A model generated the notes under the pieces. That model worked only from the letters and a program-made list of their open reading frames with translations. It had not been told where the DNA came from and ran no database searches. A stretch of 64,000 nt of DNA from Nothopassalora personata (Eukaryota > Ascomycota > Dothideomycetes > Mycosphaerellales > Mycosphaerellaceae), in contig CM066292.1 in the NCBI GenBank assembly GCA_033816765.1, positions 4,712,001-4,776,000 of the forward strand, written 5' to 3'. The position numbers were made by a program, and so were the translations under genes. Below are positions 1-10,900 of this stretch, in pieces (positions within the stretch are counted from its first letter, which is position 1; each line of letters opens with the position of its first letter).

Positions 1-1946
1 CTCTATTACTTACGTAAGGTACTCCTTTAAGGCCTCTAGCTTAGTTAAGGACTAGTAGTATAGCGGCTTAAAAGGGGGTTTCTTTCCTTTAACGAGATTA
101 ATCGTATACTTAACCCCGTCGGGCATCTTACGCTTCGCCTACTTATTAGGTACGTATACATCTCGGAAGTCTATAAATTCTTTAGGCTACGAGGGGCCCT
201 CTCCTTCGGATACTACTATAGTAATAACCCGAACACTTATCGTATAAACCTACTTTAAGCTCTCGAGATCCTTAAGGAACTCGCGTACGTTACGCTACTA
301 AATCGTAGGCGTCTCTATACCGTAGTACTACTAGTTATCCTTATCGGCCTTTACTATCCGATTACAATACCGCTAGGGTCTACCTAAAATGACTAACGGC
401 CTACCTATAGGCGCTATATAGTAGATAGCGTCGCTTACGCGCTCTACTCCTACATCGTTAGCTAGTCGCACGCGAACCGTATAGGCGCCGTAGTAATGCC
501 CCTAGTCCTACGCGTACGACTCTAGATTTAGAAGCCTTATACTACTAATAGGCTATATCTAGTATTAGAGTATATACTCGTACGATACTAAGCTTAAATC
601 TACACCGTTATCTAGAAGAAACGTAGCCTCGCGAAAGCCCTTACGCGTCTCGACGGCGCCTCGTAAGTAACGCGCTAGACTCGTATTAACTTACCTTAAG
701 GGGTCTATATAGAAACTCGGACTTAGGAGCGACCCTTACCTAGTCCTCTACCTTTTCCCTATTCGCCCTTCTTAGTTAAAGCCTCGATAGTTTCTAACCT
801 ACGAACCGCTTACGCGTCGCGGTCTTTCTATAGGTGTCTATTCCGGTACTCCGTCTTATAGTAACCCTTCCTACCGTAGCCGTAGTACTCTACTTTCGAC
901 TTCTAGCTAGTTAAAGACGAGCTACCGGCGTCTCGCTACTAACTCGCACCCGAGGCGCCTAGTACTTAACTCTACTTCTATTACTTTAGGCGATCGACCC
1001 GCTTATGTACGCCCTTAGCTTTACGCTTATAACGTATATACTACCCGCGGTCGTGCCCTCCGCTACTACCTCGGTACTCGGTACTTTCGATACGCGAGGC
1101 TAGGACTACTAGGTCTTCTCTAGTCGTAGGGATATTATAGTAGCTAACGATAGCGGACCGTAAGCGAGGCGTAAGCTTCGCTAGTAGGTGCCGTATACGT
1201 TACGCTTCCGAGTAGTCGCCTAACTAGTCCTCTATAACATCTAGCTTAGTCGCGAACTGTCGCGCTATCTAGTTATCCTTCTATCTCGTAACCTCGTACT
1301 TTAATATAACGTTAAGTACGCGATTTATAGGATCGCCGTATACGTCTCGATAGAACTCCTTAAAGTCCTAGTATATATACTCTATAAGGTTAACGGCGCT
1401 ATAGTTAGTATACTATCGCTCGCTTACCTCTCCGCTAAGATATATAACCCTATATAGGACCTTTAATTCGTCTATCGCGTATATAGTACCTAAGAGGGCA
1501 AAGATAAGTAAGAGCTCCCAAAGGAATACCCTTACCTTCCTTATCGAATCCCCTCTAAAAGGCGTCGGCTCTTTTAGACGCGGTCGCGTCGTATACGCTA
1601 CGGCCGCGCCTCGTACTGTAATATTATTATTAGTAGTTATAGAGATAGAGGTAGGGGTTGTAGTAGGGAGGTAACATTCTCTCCTCCCTCCTATACGCTC
1701 TAGAGGCGGTACGCTTATAGCGCGTAAGATCTCTAGCCGCTCGATCTCCCGCTATATCTCTTACTCTTTAATCTTAGCCCGTAAGGCCTCTCTTCTCGTA
1801 ACTAAGGCTATACGACGCGCCTACTACTATACTCTAGGGCTTAGGGGCGGCGTAGGCGACTCGCCGTCGTATACGTTACGATCGGGCTCTATAGTGTATA
1901 TAGATTATAACGAAGGGAAGCTTTAGAACTATAAGGGCCGTAAGGC
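1..1946 (-). pseudogene. Gypsy-3 family internal region (gag to start of RT), RIP-mutated, duplicate copy
   Basis: This is the 5' half of a Ty3/Gypsy retrotransposon read on the minus strand, from gag next to the LTR at 1947 leftward to the beginning of reverse transcriptase at the window edge. It repeats 18416-20361 with no difference at any line compared. Reading frames are broken by many TAG and TAA codons that come from Gln and Trp codons, the usual RIP outcome. The pol part is very close to the Gypsy-1 pol part at 10850-11600, where the reverse transcriptase frame is better kept. No product is expected. The element continues beyond the left edge of the window. Confidence 0.75.
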
Positions 1947-2127
1947 TATAAGGGGATGTCGTAATATATAGCATACCTACGATCTTCTAATCGTAGATAA
2001 ACTAAAGCTTACTTTCTTCTATTAACGCTATACGCGTCTCCTAGTATACGTATACGCGTTACGTGCGGTATGCTAAGCCGGGCATAGCCGCATTACATGT
2101 AAGGGTTAGCTATAGGCTACCCTTATA
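1947..2127 (-). repeat. LTR of Gypsy-3 family (181 bp)
   Basis: On the plus strand it starts TATAAGGGGATGTCG and ends CTACCCTTATA, the RIP-changed form of TG..CA ends in minus orientation. The same 181-base LTR is at 20362-20542 and, in plus orientation, at 50925-51105. It is the 5' LTR of the minus-strand element to its left and lies inside a copy of the ~350-base repeat at 2128-2367. Confidence 0.8.
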
Positions 2128-2367
2128 GATATATACTACGTAGTTAAGCATTATAAGTGTAGTATTAAGGTAACAATTTAATTTATACCTCTTAAGTAGA
2201 GGGTATAGGGGATTAAGTCCGCTAATCCTCTTGTTTATCTAGCTACTACGCTACTCGTTACGTAACCTAATTTTACGGTCCCGGGACTAGTAAATACCCC
2301 TACTTACATAAGCGCCGGTCTATACTACTATAACTCGGATAGGCCTACATAGGGTAGTTAGTAGACA
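2128..2367 (-). repeat. Truncated copy of ~350-bp repeat R347
   Basis: This is the reverse complement of the first part of the repeat at 5176-5522 and 29605-29951. It ends ..TAGTAGACA followed by TTAA. The rest is cut off by the Gypsy-3 LTR at 2127, so Gypsy-3 probably inserted into it. The identical duplicate is 20543-20782. Confidence 0.75.
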
Positions 2368-3087
2368 TTAATAGGCATATCCTTAGGCAGTCCTTTACTA
2401 GTATCGTTCCCTAGTTTATTCACTTAGGCATTATTTCCCCTTCCTAGGGTTACCCCGGATTTAGCTAATAATTGAGTTTCGCTTATTTAAGTACTAACTT
2501 TATTAATTATTTTAACCTCCTACTAGTTAATCTTAGCTTACCGGATCTTCTATTCTAATTAAAGGCGAACTTTCTTAGTAGCCTTAGCTTAGGCTCGTAG
2601 ATCCTAGGCTAAGGACCGGGTCCTCGGGTGCGGATTCTTTAGAATACCTACGGGTACCTTCCCTTTTACTTTATTAGACTATATAGGGTAGGTAGATACC
2701 TCGTTAAGCTCGCCTAAGTCGATCGCCTACTCCGCTTTACTTTCTCCGAATAAGACCTAATATATCCTAGTAGCCTTCTCCGTTTAGCTAGACCGTGCGT
2801 CCTAAGGGCTATACTCTATTAAATGCCTAAAATTAGGAGGGGGCTTAGAATAATTAGGAGGCGTAACCTTTATTACCCTAGTATAGTCCCTACCTATCTA
2901 TTACTTACGTAGTACGGGAATCTTATACTAGTTATTAAACTCGATCGGCCTATAATGTTCTTTAAGTAGAGGGAGTATATAGAGTAGTTTTGGTTTACTA
3001 TAGTCCCTCCGAAAGTTGAACTTAGTAGGACGCGGATTGCCTTCTTTCCCTAGATACTACTAGTTATTCGGGGCGAGGTATACGTAG
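2368..3087 (-). pseudogene. Gag-like coding remnant, duplicate copy, RIP-mutated
   Basis: Read on the minus strand this stretch gives a protein-like frame broken only by TAG/TAA, with recognisable runs such as NFRHLIEYSP and ILKNPHPRTRS. It is identical to 20783-21502, where the frame is interrupted by Gypsy-2 and appears to continue at 28099-29345. The last five bases, CGTAG at 3083-3087, are the target duplication of Gypsy-2. I do not recognise the family beyond a gag-like character. Confidence 0.5.
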
Positions 3088-3333
3088 TGTAAGGGGTAGC
3101 CTAGTAGCTAACCCCTACATGTGGCCTTATATGTAACATGCGGTCGCGACCGGCTGCTAAGCCGCACGTAACACGCATAAGTACACCTTACGACGCGCGA
3201 TGCGTCTTAAACAAAAGGCAAGAATTAGTTCATCTACGACTAGTAGGTCGTAGGCGTGCTATACATTACGACATCCCCTTAACAGTTCTAATTCTTCTCT
3301 TCGTTGCAATCTATACACGCTATAGAGTCCGAA
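3088..3333 (+). mobile_element. Gypsy-2 5' LTR plus 49 bp of leader, truncated duplicate
   Basis: 3088-3284 is identical to the 197-base 5' LTR of Gypsy-2 (21503-21699), starting TGTAAGGGGTAGCC and ending CCCCTTAACA. 3285-3333 matches the first 49 internal bases. It then breaks directly into unrelated single-copy sequence. The break shows that the long duplication was copied from a locus already holding Gypsy-2. Confidence 0.9.
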
Positions 3334-3837
3334 TGGATAAAAAGGTTATCTAACCAAGTCTTGCGCGCACAATTGACCTTACTTGAAGTGAATGGGTTAT
3401 AGGTCCGTGCCGTGGACAAGCTAGATGTAAACAGCTGCCTTTCTTCCACCTTCATAGACACAACAATCAAGACACATGCATCACCAATCAAGTACCTTTA
3501 CATTGGTCGACTTTCCAGTGAGCCGGCGGACATCTGCGTGCATGGTCCGACAAAATCATAGCGAAAGTACCTTGGGAGGTGGGGATTGTTGGATGCATTG
3601 TCAATGTCACCGGCACAGCGATAGTGCTATGGCAGAAACGGAGACAGCAACGCAAGACTTCAGTGTAATACTCATTTGCATGACATGTCCCTCTAGTATA
3701 TTCGAATGGCCGCGGTATCTGAAGCTTCATTTTTGATGTCCTGCCGCACAGCGCGGACCTCGTGCTCATATCAGTCTCGATTCGTCCTGCAACATCTTCA
3801 AGCCTGTATGCATCCATCATAACTCATCCTATTGCAT
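3334..3837. other. Single-copy spacer between repeat break and secreted-protein gene
   Basis: Normal base composition, with CpA and TpG present, starts abruptly at 3334. I see no convincing gene. It holds the 3' flank of the gene that ends at 3838. Confidence 0.5.
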
Positions 3838-4544
3838 CTAAATGTATTCCCAGGCAGACAAATCGCCGTTGAAGGGAACGGCACGGATTTGAAAACTCTC
3901 ACCGGACAAGTCAGTACGGCTGGCGGCGTAGATCTGGTACGCTTTTGCTTGGCCGTCTGTCATCATGAAGTTAGCGAAGATACCGACTGTACTTCGATGC
4001 TCTACTCACCCGGATCGTTGGAAGAATCGTTCGTGGGCACAGCAATGAAGCTATTGTTCTCAAAGATAAGGTATCCCTGGGCAATACCAAAGCCGTGGAC
4101 GATGGAGTCGTTGTTAACGGAGCCGTTAAATGCTTGAGTGAACTTGAGCGAACCGTCAGCAGCGACGTAGACTTGCTGGACATCCGGCACCTCTGTGTAG
4201 AGATCGAGAGTGTCGTCTGGGAGGTAGTAGCTGAAGACCGTGTCGTTGGTTCTGCGGGTGGTGCTCGAGTCCTTGATATCGTCTGGAGTGTAGGTTGCGG
4301 TATCCTTGTTCAACCAGAATGACGAGCTATTAGCGGCAACTTGAGCATGCGCGATGGTGCCGGCGGTCTCGAGGGCCACACCAGTGAATTCAATGGTTCG
4401 AGTCGCGGGGTGGTGGGCCTGTATACTTGTTAGTCGGTTCTCTTTGGGCATGCTGTGCAGACATCTGCAGTAACGGTAAATTACCTCTTGGGATGGCAGA
4501 GCAGCTGCGGATGCAGCGAGTGCAAGTGCGAAGAAGACCTGCAT
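3838..4544 (-). CDS. Small secreted protein, 3 exons, 195 aa, unknown function
   Basis: I modelled exons 4485-4544, 4010-4418 and 3838-3956. Intron 1 (4419-4484, 66 bp) starts GTAATT and ends GACTAACAAGTATACAG; intron 2 (3957-4009, 53 bp) starts GTGAGT and ends with a GCTAAC branch and GACAG. The spliced frame is 588 bases and ends TGGGAATACATTTAG. The start is an ATG followed by a typical signal peptide, MQVFFALALAASAAALPSQ. The mature part has several N-glycosylation sequons (NSS, NDT, NGS, NNS, NDS) and no recognised enzyme motif. The C-terminal exon reads on smoothly (DGQAKAYQIYAAS..), which supports intron 2. It is the only gene between two RIP-mutated repeat blocks, a setting common for effector-like or cell-wall proteins of plant-associated fungi; that role is inference. 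A TATAAA lies about 90 bases upstream of the ATG. Confidence 0.8.
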
Positions 4545-4631
4545 TTTTACTTGGCTTGGTGAGTGGCCTCGAGGTTCGGCATGAAATCAATGTGAACGAT
4601 GCTTGGGTTGATGGAGTGTGGGATGCGAGCC

Positions 4632-4637
4632 TTTATA
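4632..4637 (-). promoter_or_regulatory. TATA box of the secreted-protein gene
   Basis: On the minus strand the sequence reads TATAAA within GTTTATAAAGGC, 88-93 bases upstream of the ATG at 4544. This is a usual distance for a fungal TATA promoter. The intergenic region up to the hairpin repeat at 4968 shows no other gene. Confidence 0.5.
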
Positions 4638-4967
4638 AACAGTCGATAATCACTAAGGTCACATTGATGCCATTTCCTGACCTCATGTCGTTGGCCATGT
4701 CGTGAACTTTTATGGGTCCATACGAGGTCCCAACAACTAAGTAATGCACCGATATGCAAGGCTAGTGGTGTGATGTCTCGCAGCAAAGCTGTGCGAGGTA
4801 CTCCCGAGTGAATTCATACAGCGTCTTTTAACAGCGCAGTAACAAAACCGTTCCCGCGTCGCCCGTTAATCCTAGCAAAAACCAGGATTACAGCAAATCG
4901 GCCAAGAGCGACAGTAAGGCAGCTGAACTTGATTTGTGAGTCGGTTTTCGATTAAGGAGGAACCATC

Positions 4968-5038
4968 GCCGTGTCGGTCCCCATACACCCGCTTCGCGGG
5001 TGTCGGCCACCCCAATGAAATCGCTCATCTCAGTGATA
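4968..5038 (+). repeat. Hairpin-containing inverted repeat, left copy
   Basis: About 70 bases match, in reverse complement, 38266-38332. The core at 4985-5003 is a perfect hairpin, ACACCCGC-TTC-GCGGGTGT, flanked by conserved GGTCCCCAT and CGGCCACCCCAAT and ending CATCTCAGTGATA. It is not RIP-mutated. The two copies point toward each other across the 33-kb transposon block. Confidence 0.7.
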
Positions 5039-5175
5039 GTATCTATTGCAACACGCGTTATCTTATCAACATAGTCGCTTAGGTATACCGCGAAGAAGAG
5101 TCTGTTATCTAGAAGGCCGCATAATGAAAGCGAGATGCGCAAAACTCACCTAGCATTCAGTAGATTACCTATTAA

Positions 5176-5522
5176 TGTCTACCAACCACCCTATGCAGGC
5201 CTGTCCGAGTTGTGGTGGTATAGAGCGGCGCTTATGTAAGTAGGGGTATTTGCCGGTCCCGGGACCGTGAAATCAGGTCACGTGACGAGTAGCGCAGTAG
5301 CTAGATAAAGAAGAGGATTGGCGGACCTAAACCCTTATACCCTCTACTCGAGAGGTATAAATTGAATTGTTTCCTTAATGCTACGCTTACAATGCTTAAC
5401 TACGCAGTATATATCTCAACAGCTATACTAGGTTCTGCTAGCTTGCCTAAATGTCCAATTAAACTAAAATAAAATTAGGGCAAGTTAGACCTAAGGGACC
5501 CCCGCTAAACCTAAGGTTAACA
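5176..5522 (+). repeat. R347 repeat, intact copy
   Basis: It starts TGTCTACCAACC and ends GGTTAACA, 347 bases, so it looks like an LTR in either direction (TG..CA). The copy at 29605-29951 has the same length and shares a further ~18 bases (TAACCTATT-GTCGTTAATA). TTAA lies on both sides (5172-5175 and 5537-5540). This copy keeps more CpA/TpG than the 29605 copy and so is less RIP-mutated. It could be a solo LTR, or a terminal repeat of a non-LTR element. Confidence 0.65.
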
Positions 5523-5540
5523 TAACCTATTAGTCGTTAA

Positions 5541-6359
5541 TATATCCTCCCCTATTACGAACCTGTCCTTAGGTTCTAAAGCAGTAAGCCCGGGCACTAC
5601 AGGTAGCGTAGTTAGTTGCTATAAGCTAAGGTAGTCTTATAGTAGTACAATAGCTTACCCTACTATTTAGCTTAATATATAAGATGTTAGGTAATCCTAG
5701 GGCCTACTAGCGATAGTTTATAAAGATCGAAAGAATTCTTCTAATAGAGAGCGTAATAGTAACGTTAATAACCGCGACTCGCGCTATGTTAGTATTAATC
5801 GAATAGGCTAGATAGTCGAATAATACGAACGCCATTTATAAAACAAGTAAGTGTTAGTACTAGTAACCTAATAAATCTAAGGACGAGTCTATCGCGTAGC
5901 TAGAAAGTTAGTTAAGGGAAGATAAGTAACTATAAGAAACAAGTAAGATCTAAGGACTAGAAGCATCCGTACCCGAAGCATTAACTAGAACTAGAACTAG
6001 AATTAGAACTAGAATTAGAACTAGAAACCTATAGGCTATAGCTATAGCCGGAAAATTAACTAGAAACTAGGAGCCTATAAACCTGCACTAACTACTTAGT
6101 TCCACTTATTCTTACATAACTCCTTTATCTAGACCTACTCGTTATCGTAGCTAACACTAGTCTTATTAGACGCGTCCCTAAGTAGCTAGCTAGTAAAGTT
6201 CCTATAGTAGTTACGGAAGAAGCTCTTATCGCGCCCTTTGCTTATAAAGCACATCTACTCGAGAGTAGTAACTAAGCTAAGCTACTTGTCTATTAATTTT
6301 ATAGCTCGGACGCGCTAATTATATATCTTCTTATAGAAGAGCTCCGAGTCTAGGCGGAC
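5541..6359 (-). pseudogene. RIP-mutated element remnant with hexamer repeat
   Basis: The right half gives a minus-strand frame broken only by TAG/TAA (runs such as RLDSELFYKKIYN and FISKGRDKSFFRNYY), so it is coding DNA of an old element that I cannot name. Positions 5984-6027 are a tandem array of ACTAGA/ATTAGA hexamers, about seven units. Confidence 0.45.
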
Positions 6360-6554
6360 TATTAAGGGATGTCGTAATGTATAGCACGCCTACGACCTCT
6401 AGTCGTAGATAAACTAATTCTTGCCTTTTATTTAAGACGCATTACGCGTCGTAAGGTATACGCATACGTGTCACGTACGGCTTAGTAGCCGGTCGCGACC
6501 GCATGTTACATGTAAGGCTATATATAAGGATTAGCCACTAGGCTACCCCTTATA
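6360..6554 (-). repeat. Gypsy-1 3' LTR
   Basis: It reads TATTAAGGGATGTCG at the left and GGCTACCCCTTATA at the right, the reverse complement of the Gypsy-2 LTR with RIP changes. It contains the CGCATGTTACATGT block shared by this LTR family. Confidence 0.85.
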
Positions 6555-6860
6555 ATTGCCTCCCCTCCCGTGCGAGCTGTCCTTAGCTCGCTAGTTGCTA
6601 CGTAGAGGCTCCTACGTACTTCTAGAACTATAGTTGCTATACGGCCTATATACGGGTTACGTACGTATCGTTATATAGGTGTAGGTAAGTAAGGCTTAGT
6701 TACTATACCGACGTAGCTAGTTAGGGGCATAAAACTCTAGCCTAACCTAGTTCTATTTCGTAGTACGTTCCCTAGCGTACTACCTCCGTCGCACTACTAC
6801 TACGCACCCGCACCGCACCCGTACCGTAAGCGCCTCGCTAGCATTATTATTATTATTATT

Positions 6861-7900
6861 ATGTCGGACGGGCCCTCCTCGCCGCCATTCTCTAGCCGCT
6901 CCGCCTCCTCTAGTAGCACTAGTAGCGATAGTACTACTAGCCCCTTAGAAGACGAGCGCCGCTAGGCGGCTCTAGTACGTAACGCACCTAGAACGCCTAG
7001 TAGTCGCAAGCGACTAGCATCTCCCTCGTAGCTACTAACGCCCTCGCCCGCTACTAAGCTCTCGTAGCGGATTAACATATATATACGGTGCCTCCTATAC
7101 TTCGTTAGGGGTAAGTCTCTACGCGCGCCGCCTACGATTCGTATACTAACTACTTACTAGACGAAGCCGATAACTGTAATAGTGTTACTACCGGCGAGCT
7201 CCTAAGGAAGTGTAGCCGCTGTAGGCGTAATAGATACAGCTACGTGCTTAATACTAGCTACGCTATCGCCTCGCTAGTAAGTCGCCTACGCGCCGCGCGC
7301 TCCTAGCGCGACTTCCTTACGGCCATGATAGGCTAGGCGCCTATAGACCTCTAGTAGTAGGAGCTAGTAGAGTAGATCTGCCTATATGCCTAGCTAGGTA
7401 ACGACATTACGGAGGTAAGTCGCTACTTCGCTCCTACGAGTCGACTACTACTCGCGTACGGGGGCTCTAGTGCGTCTCCTATGCTTCGGCTAACCCTTTC
7501 TATAGGCTATTAGGCAATTTAATGCCTATAAGCATAAGCGTACCGGGGAAACCCGTATACGTGCTTCTACCGCCGCTACTACTACCGCCGCCCCCGCCGC
7601 CGAAGCCCTCGCGCTCTAGTAGGAGTAGAACCGCGCCCTTAATGGGCTGTTCGAACTCGGCCGCGCCGTAAGTCGTATGTTCCTCGTATACGTGTACCCT
7701 ACTAACCGTAGTCCTAGTTCCTATAGGCGTAGAACATTAATACTACCGCCGCCGACTAGGCGTTCCTACCTAAGTTACTACGTAACGACAACTGAGGCGT
7801 TCGCCTTACACGCTACTCGCGGGCTCCTCGCCTACTACTACTCTACGTGGCCCCTAGTAGGTGCGCTACTCTTTAGCTTTTGTTTTATTTATAGTTAAGA
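6861..7900 (+). pseudogene. Antisense spliced frame of Gypsy-1 (between pol and 3' LTR)
   Basis: The frame opens with ATG at 6861, just after an (ATT)n run. Exon 1 is 6861-7110 (250 bases). A canonical intron lies at 7111-7160: GTAAGT, TACTAAC branch, ACTTACTAG. Exon 2 continues in frame (GAC-GAA-GCC-GAT) to roughly 7900; the end is uncertain. All in-frame stops are TAG or TAA at positions expected for Gln. The product is Ser-rich at the N terminus and then has cysteines (RCL, NCN, KCSRC) followed by a helical Gln-rich part. The same exon lengths and intron occur in Gypsy-2 on the opposite strand. The function is unknown; the cysteine spacing suggests metal binding, which is inference. Confidence 0.6.
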
Positions 7901-10900
7901 AAAGTTTTATTTATGCCCTAGTACTCCTATACTAGTCTTATTTACTTCTCCTTAACGCCTTATAGTCGGCTACTATACGATCCGCATTCGCGAGGCCCTC
8001 CGCCGGTTCCTAGCTGTTATACTCCTCTAGCTAGTCCTTCTACTAGACTAGATACTATAGCTTACCCTTACGCTTACGCCTATCTAGTACTACCTCTACC
8101 TTATACTCTCCGTCCTTATTAGCTAGAGGGGGTACGGGTCCATCCTTATCGCTACCGATATACGGCTCGAGGAGAGAGACATAGAAGACGTTATAGAGCC
8201 TTAAGTCGGCTAGTAGCGCTAGGCGGTATACCTACGAACCGATAGCGTCCGTAATACGGTATAGGCCGATAAACCTCGGACCTATCTTCTTCTTTAGCAC
8301 TGCTAACTTGAGGTTCTTCGTTAATAATAGGACTAAGTTACCTACGCGGTAGGTCTTAGCTTAGTAGGTCTTATTATAGTAGCGAGCCTAGCTTTCTACT
8401 ATAGCCTTCTATCGCTCCTCGAGTGTAGCGCGTAGTTTTCGCATGCGACTCGTAGCTATTACCGCTACTGGTACTTCCCCCCCTAGGTCTCGTCTCGAGA
8501 TCTAGTTAGTATAGGGGTAATCTTAGGTCGCTAACCGTACGCTATCTCGAACGGACTCATCCGTAGTATTAGGTAGATACTATTATTAGCTACGAATTTA
8601 GTAACTACAAGCCACTTAGCCTACTTAGTTTAATTGTTACTATAGTAATAACGAAGGTATTGTTCGAGGGTTTAGTTTACCCTCTTAGTTTAGCCGTTAG
8701 TCTAAGGGTAAAAGGCCGTAGATAGCTTACGCTTTACACGCGCCTCGAAGTAGAAGTTACTCTAAAACTAACTAGTAAAGACCGGACCTCGGTCGCTTAC
8801 TATACCTAACGGGACACTATAGTGTCGCACGACTTTATCTCGTAGGAGCCTCGTAAGCTCTACGGCTATGTAAGTCTTCGTCGTCGGGATGTATAAGCTT
8901 ATTTTTAAGTAGCGATCGACTATCACTAGGATCGCATTATATACGCAACCGGCTCGCGTACTTAGAGGTAGGTCCGTAATAAAATCTATAGTAATTTCCT
9001 ACTACGGCCGCTCCGGTCTAGGAAGCGGTTATAGCCTACTATAGGGTCGATAGCGTTTAGCCTTCGAACCCTAGTAGGTTCTATAGGCTTAGACGTATTG
9101 CTTTACGTCCGTACTAAGTGAGTCCTACTAATAATTACGTCGCAATAGCTCTTTAGTCTTAGTCCTTCTAAAGTAACCCGCGAGGACGTCGTCGTAGTGT
9201 ATGCGAATTAGATGCGACCTAATTGCGTGATCCCTAGGTACTACGATCGCGTCTCCGTAGTACATAAGGTTATTCTTTACATGCTATCCCTTAGCGTCCC
9301 TCGCGCTTAGCGCCTACGCTAAGTATGCGATACACTAGTCGTCTTACTACTACGCGATCTTTATTAAGAGTAGGATTAACTCACCCGTCGAGCTATAAGC
9401 TTAACCCTATATTACTATAGCGTACACTGCTACTAGTAACGACGGCTTGTCTTAATAGGGAAGGTTACCTCTCCGTACTACTATTACCGCGCCTATGTCG
9501 CCCTACATTACCTCGTAGGTAGTAAGTACGCGCTTTACCGTCGGCTCGCTTATCCCTTCTAGAGACTCCTTCTAGAAAGACAGCTTACTTTATAAGGTAG
9601 GTAGCAAGTTCGAAGTTTATTACGTTATAGCTACGTAGTTACTACGTCTCGAAGGCGCGTCGGCTAGGTTAGTCTTACCCGGCCGATGCTCTACTATAAA
9701 ATTAAAAGACTATAGAAACGTAGCCTATCGAGCTTACCGCCCATTTAGCTACTTTACTATTATAAAGCCCTATAGGTTAGCGTAGTCGACTAGTACTCGT
9801 ACCGTATACGTAGCGCCCTCTAAGTATAGCCTCTAATGCTTAAAAGCCTTAACTACTATAAGTAGCTCCTAATCGTGCGTCTCGTAGTTACACTCGGCTA
9901 GTATTATCTTACGTAAATAGAAGGCAATTAGATGCTACTTAGTCCTAAACAGCTAAGAGATAATGCCTATAATCGTAAAACCTAAGGTATCCGTCTTAAC
10001 CCTCGTACGTAACGAAGGATCGAAGTGCCTTAGGATAGGTGCTCCGAGGAACCTAGCTTTTAGCCGTTAGAACGCTTACTCCTCGTAAGCGGACTACATA
10101 AGAGGCCCTTACTTCTTACTATTCTTACATCCCTTTAGTAGGTCTATTAATAGCTTCGCAATCCTCGAGTACCCTTCGATAAAGTGCCTATAGAAGTTAT
10201 AGAATCCTAGGAAGGATTGAACCTTATAAAAACTCGTAGGCGTAGGCCATTCCTCGATTGCGGCTACCCTACTCCTATCTATCGATACGTCTACGACGCT
10301 TACGATGAATCCTAGGAACTCGGCATTCTCCTAGAAGAAGCGACACTTCTTAGGGTTTACGAACAGAGCAAACTTCCGTAGCCTCGTAAGCACTTCGCGC
10401 ACGGCTCGCACGTGTACCTTACGCGTCTCGCTGTAGATAAGGATATTATCTAGGTAGACTACGTAAATGTTATTAACTAAGCCGGTTAGCGCCTTATTAA
10501 TATACCCTTAAAAGGTTGCTAGTACGTTAGTTAACCCGAACGGCATTACTAGGTACTCGTAGTGTCCGTATCGCGTGCGAAACGTAGTCTTCCACTTATC
10601 GCCTCGCTTAATAGAGATACGATAGTAGGCGTCCTTCAAATTAATTATAGTAAAGAACCTAGAACCTAATAGCCTATCTAGCGTCTCGCTAATTAGGGGC
10701 AGGGGGTATCGGTTCTTCACTATAATCTTATTTAAGCCTCTATAGTCTATATAGAGCCTAAGGGTGCCGTCTTTCTTTAGTACGAATAAGATAGGCGCAC
10801 CCGCCTCGCTTACGGACCGCCTAATCCACCCCTTCTCCATTGCTTACGTAAGGTACTCCTTTAAGGCCTCTAACTTAGTTAAGGACTAGTAGTATAGCGG

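Larger units (their letters stand above)
1..3333. repeat. Long direct repeat, copy A (matches 18416-21748)
   Basis: Positions 1-3333 and 18416-21748 read identically at every line compared, with a constant offset of 18415. The match stops at 3333/21748, inside the leader of a Gypsy element 49 bases after its LTR; 3334 onward is single-copy DNA, while 21749 onward continues into Gypsy-2. The left end is outside the window, so 3333 is a minimum length. Both copies carry the same RIP mutations, so the duplication is later than RIP, or it is an assembly artefact. Confidence 0.9.

Noticed and set aside
3138..3353. 71-codon plus-strand open frame (and its twin at 21553-21759)
   Set aside because: It lies inside the LTR and leader of Gypsy-2 and runs past the duplication break; it is chance openness in an LTR.
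5176..5540. R347 with TTAA on both sides as a piggyBac-type element
   Set aside because: The ends show no terminal inverted repeat (TGTCTACC against CGACTAAT), and the copy at 29605 is preceded by ATAA, not TTAA.
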